Below, piece after piece: positions 63,466 through 64,000 of a DNA stretch of 64,000 nucleotides. The position numbers and the translations under genes were made by a program. This stretch comes from Gammaproteobacteria bacterium (GTDB lineage Bacteria; Pseudomonadota; Gammaproteobacteria; Pseudomonadales; Azotimanducaceae). Numbering within the stretch: position 1 is the stretch's first letter; each line of letters starts with the position of its first letter. Location: NCBI GenBank assembly GCA_018656865.1, contig JABHYO010000187.1, positions 25,716-89,715 of the forward strand, written 5' to 3'. The notes under the pieces are model-generated. The model did no database searches. It saw only the letters and a program-made list of their open reading frames with translations, and had not been told where the DNA came from.

Positions 63466-64000
63466 GGGAAACTACGGACAAGCTGGTCTACAGCACCGAG
63501 GAGATTGAAGCTGAGCACGAATACGCGATTTCGCATGTCGAATTCGGACACAGGCTACATGGCGGGTTTGACATTGAGGGGCGGTATCTGAGCCCTCGTA
63601 CGCGCAATCGGTGGTCCGCGATTAATGCCTGGCATAAACAACTCGAACGAAGAGGTGTACCGATTGTTGAGGCGACGACCAGCCTTTTAACAGAACCCAA
63701 TTTCCCCAATGCGGAACAGCAGGTGTTTCTTCTAAGACATGGCATTGGGCAGTCCTTCTGGGATTCGCTGACGATAACGGGGCTGATTGAGGCGCGTGGC
63801 AAGGCGCTCGCGGAATTAGTCGCACCGGACTTTCAGTCGATCATTGATGACGATCTGTCTGGTACCGCACTGGGTCATATGAACAAGGGTCTGCTCAGAT
63901 CCCATGGTTGGGATGAAGGCGGCGTTACGGGTTCGAATGTCGGGGGCCACGACGTTATGTGGTTTGCGGCGAGGGATCTGGTGTTTGGCCGGGACAGATA
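63462..64000 (+). CDS. Uncharacterised protein, 5' part (runs off window end)
   Basis: ATGA overlap with tetR stop; open through 64000: MRETTDKLVYSTEEIEAEHEYAISHVEFGHRLHGGFDIEGRYLSPRTRNRWSAINAWHKQLERRGVPIVEATTSLL... Not in the ORF track because no stop occurs in the window. Confidence 0.8.
   Translation, partial: MRETTDKLVYSTEEIEAEHEYAISHVEFGHRLHGGFDIEGRYLSPRTRNRWSAINAWHKQLERRGVPIVEATTSLLTEPNFPNAEQQVFLLRHGIGQSFWDSLTITGLIEARGKALAELVAPDFQSIIDDDLSGTALGHMNKGLLRSHGWDEGGVTGSNVGGHDVMWFAARDLVFGRDR

Overview
This is a gene-dense 64 kb chromosomal window from a gammaproteobacterium. It begins in the 3' end of dnaA and is mostly housekeeping genes in an order resembling Pseudomonas: dnaA-dnaN-recF-gyrB, glyQS, trkAH/rsmB/fmt/def, dprA/purE/tsaC/aroE/prlC, a cox (aa3 oxidase) operon, egtBD, thrB, polA, engB/c4/dsbA/ihfB, an unusual IMPDH, comM, glnK, thrC, xerC-dapF-lysA-cyaY, argH-algZR-hemCDXY, rho-trxA-hemB, and a tetR divergent from hemB. 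I saw no prophage, transposase, CRISPR array, rRNA or tRNA. The most interesting signals are: (1) two tandem full-length dnaN genes, the first altered at residues corresponding to the beta-clamp partner-binding cleft; (2) an intergenic repeat family with an 83-nt unit at three loci, abutting stop codons and flanking trxA; (3) a two-copy intergenic hairpin element whose long stem shows three compensatory base-pair changes between copies; (4) a probable small RNA between polA and engB (the Spot 42/ErsA locus) with a sigmaE/AlgU-like promoter and an intrinsic terminator; (5) a paired palindromic operator in front of tetR; (6) a cox cluster lacking the expected heme A synthase gene. Coordinates come from reading the sequence and the ORF track. 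Assignments rest on recognised motifs and synteny; no database search was run.
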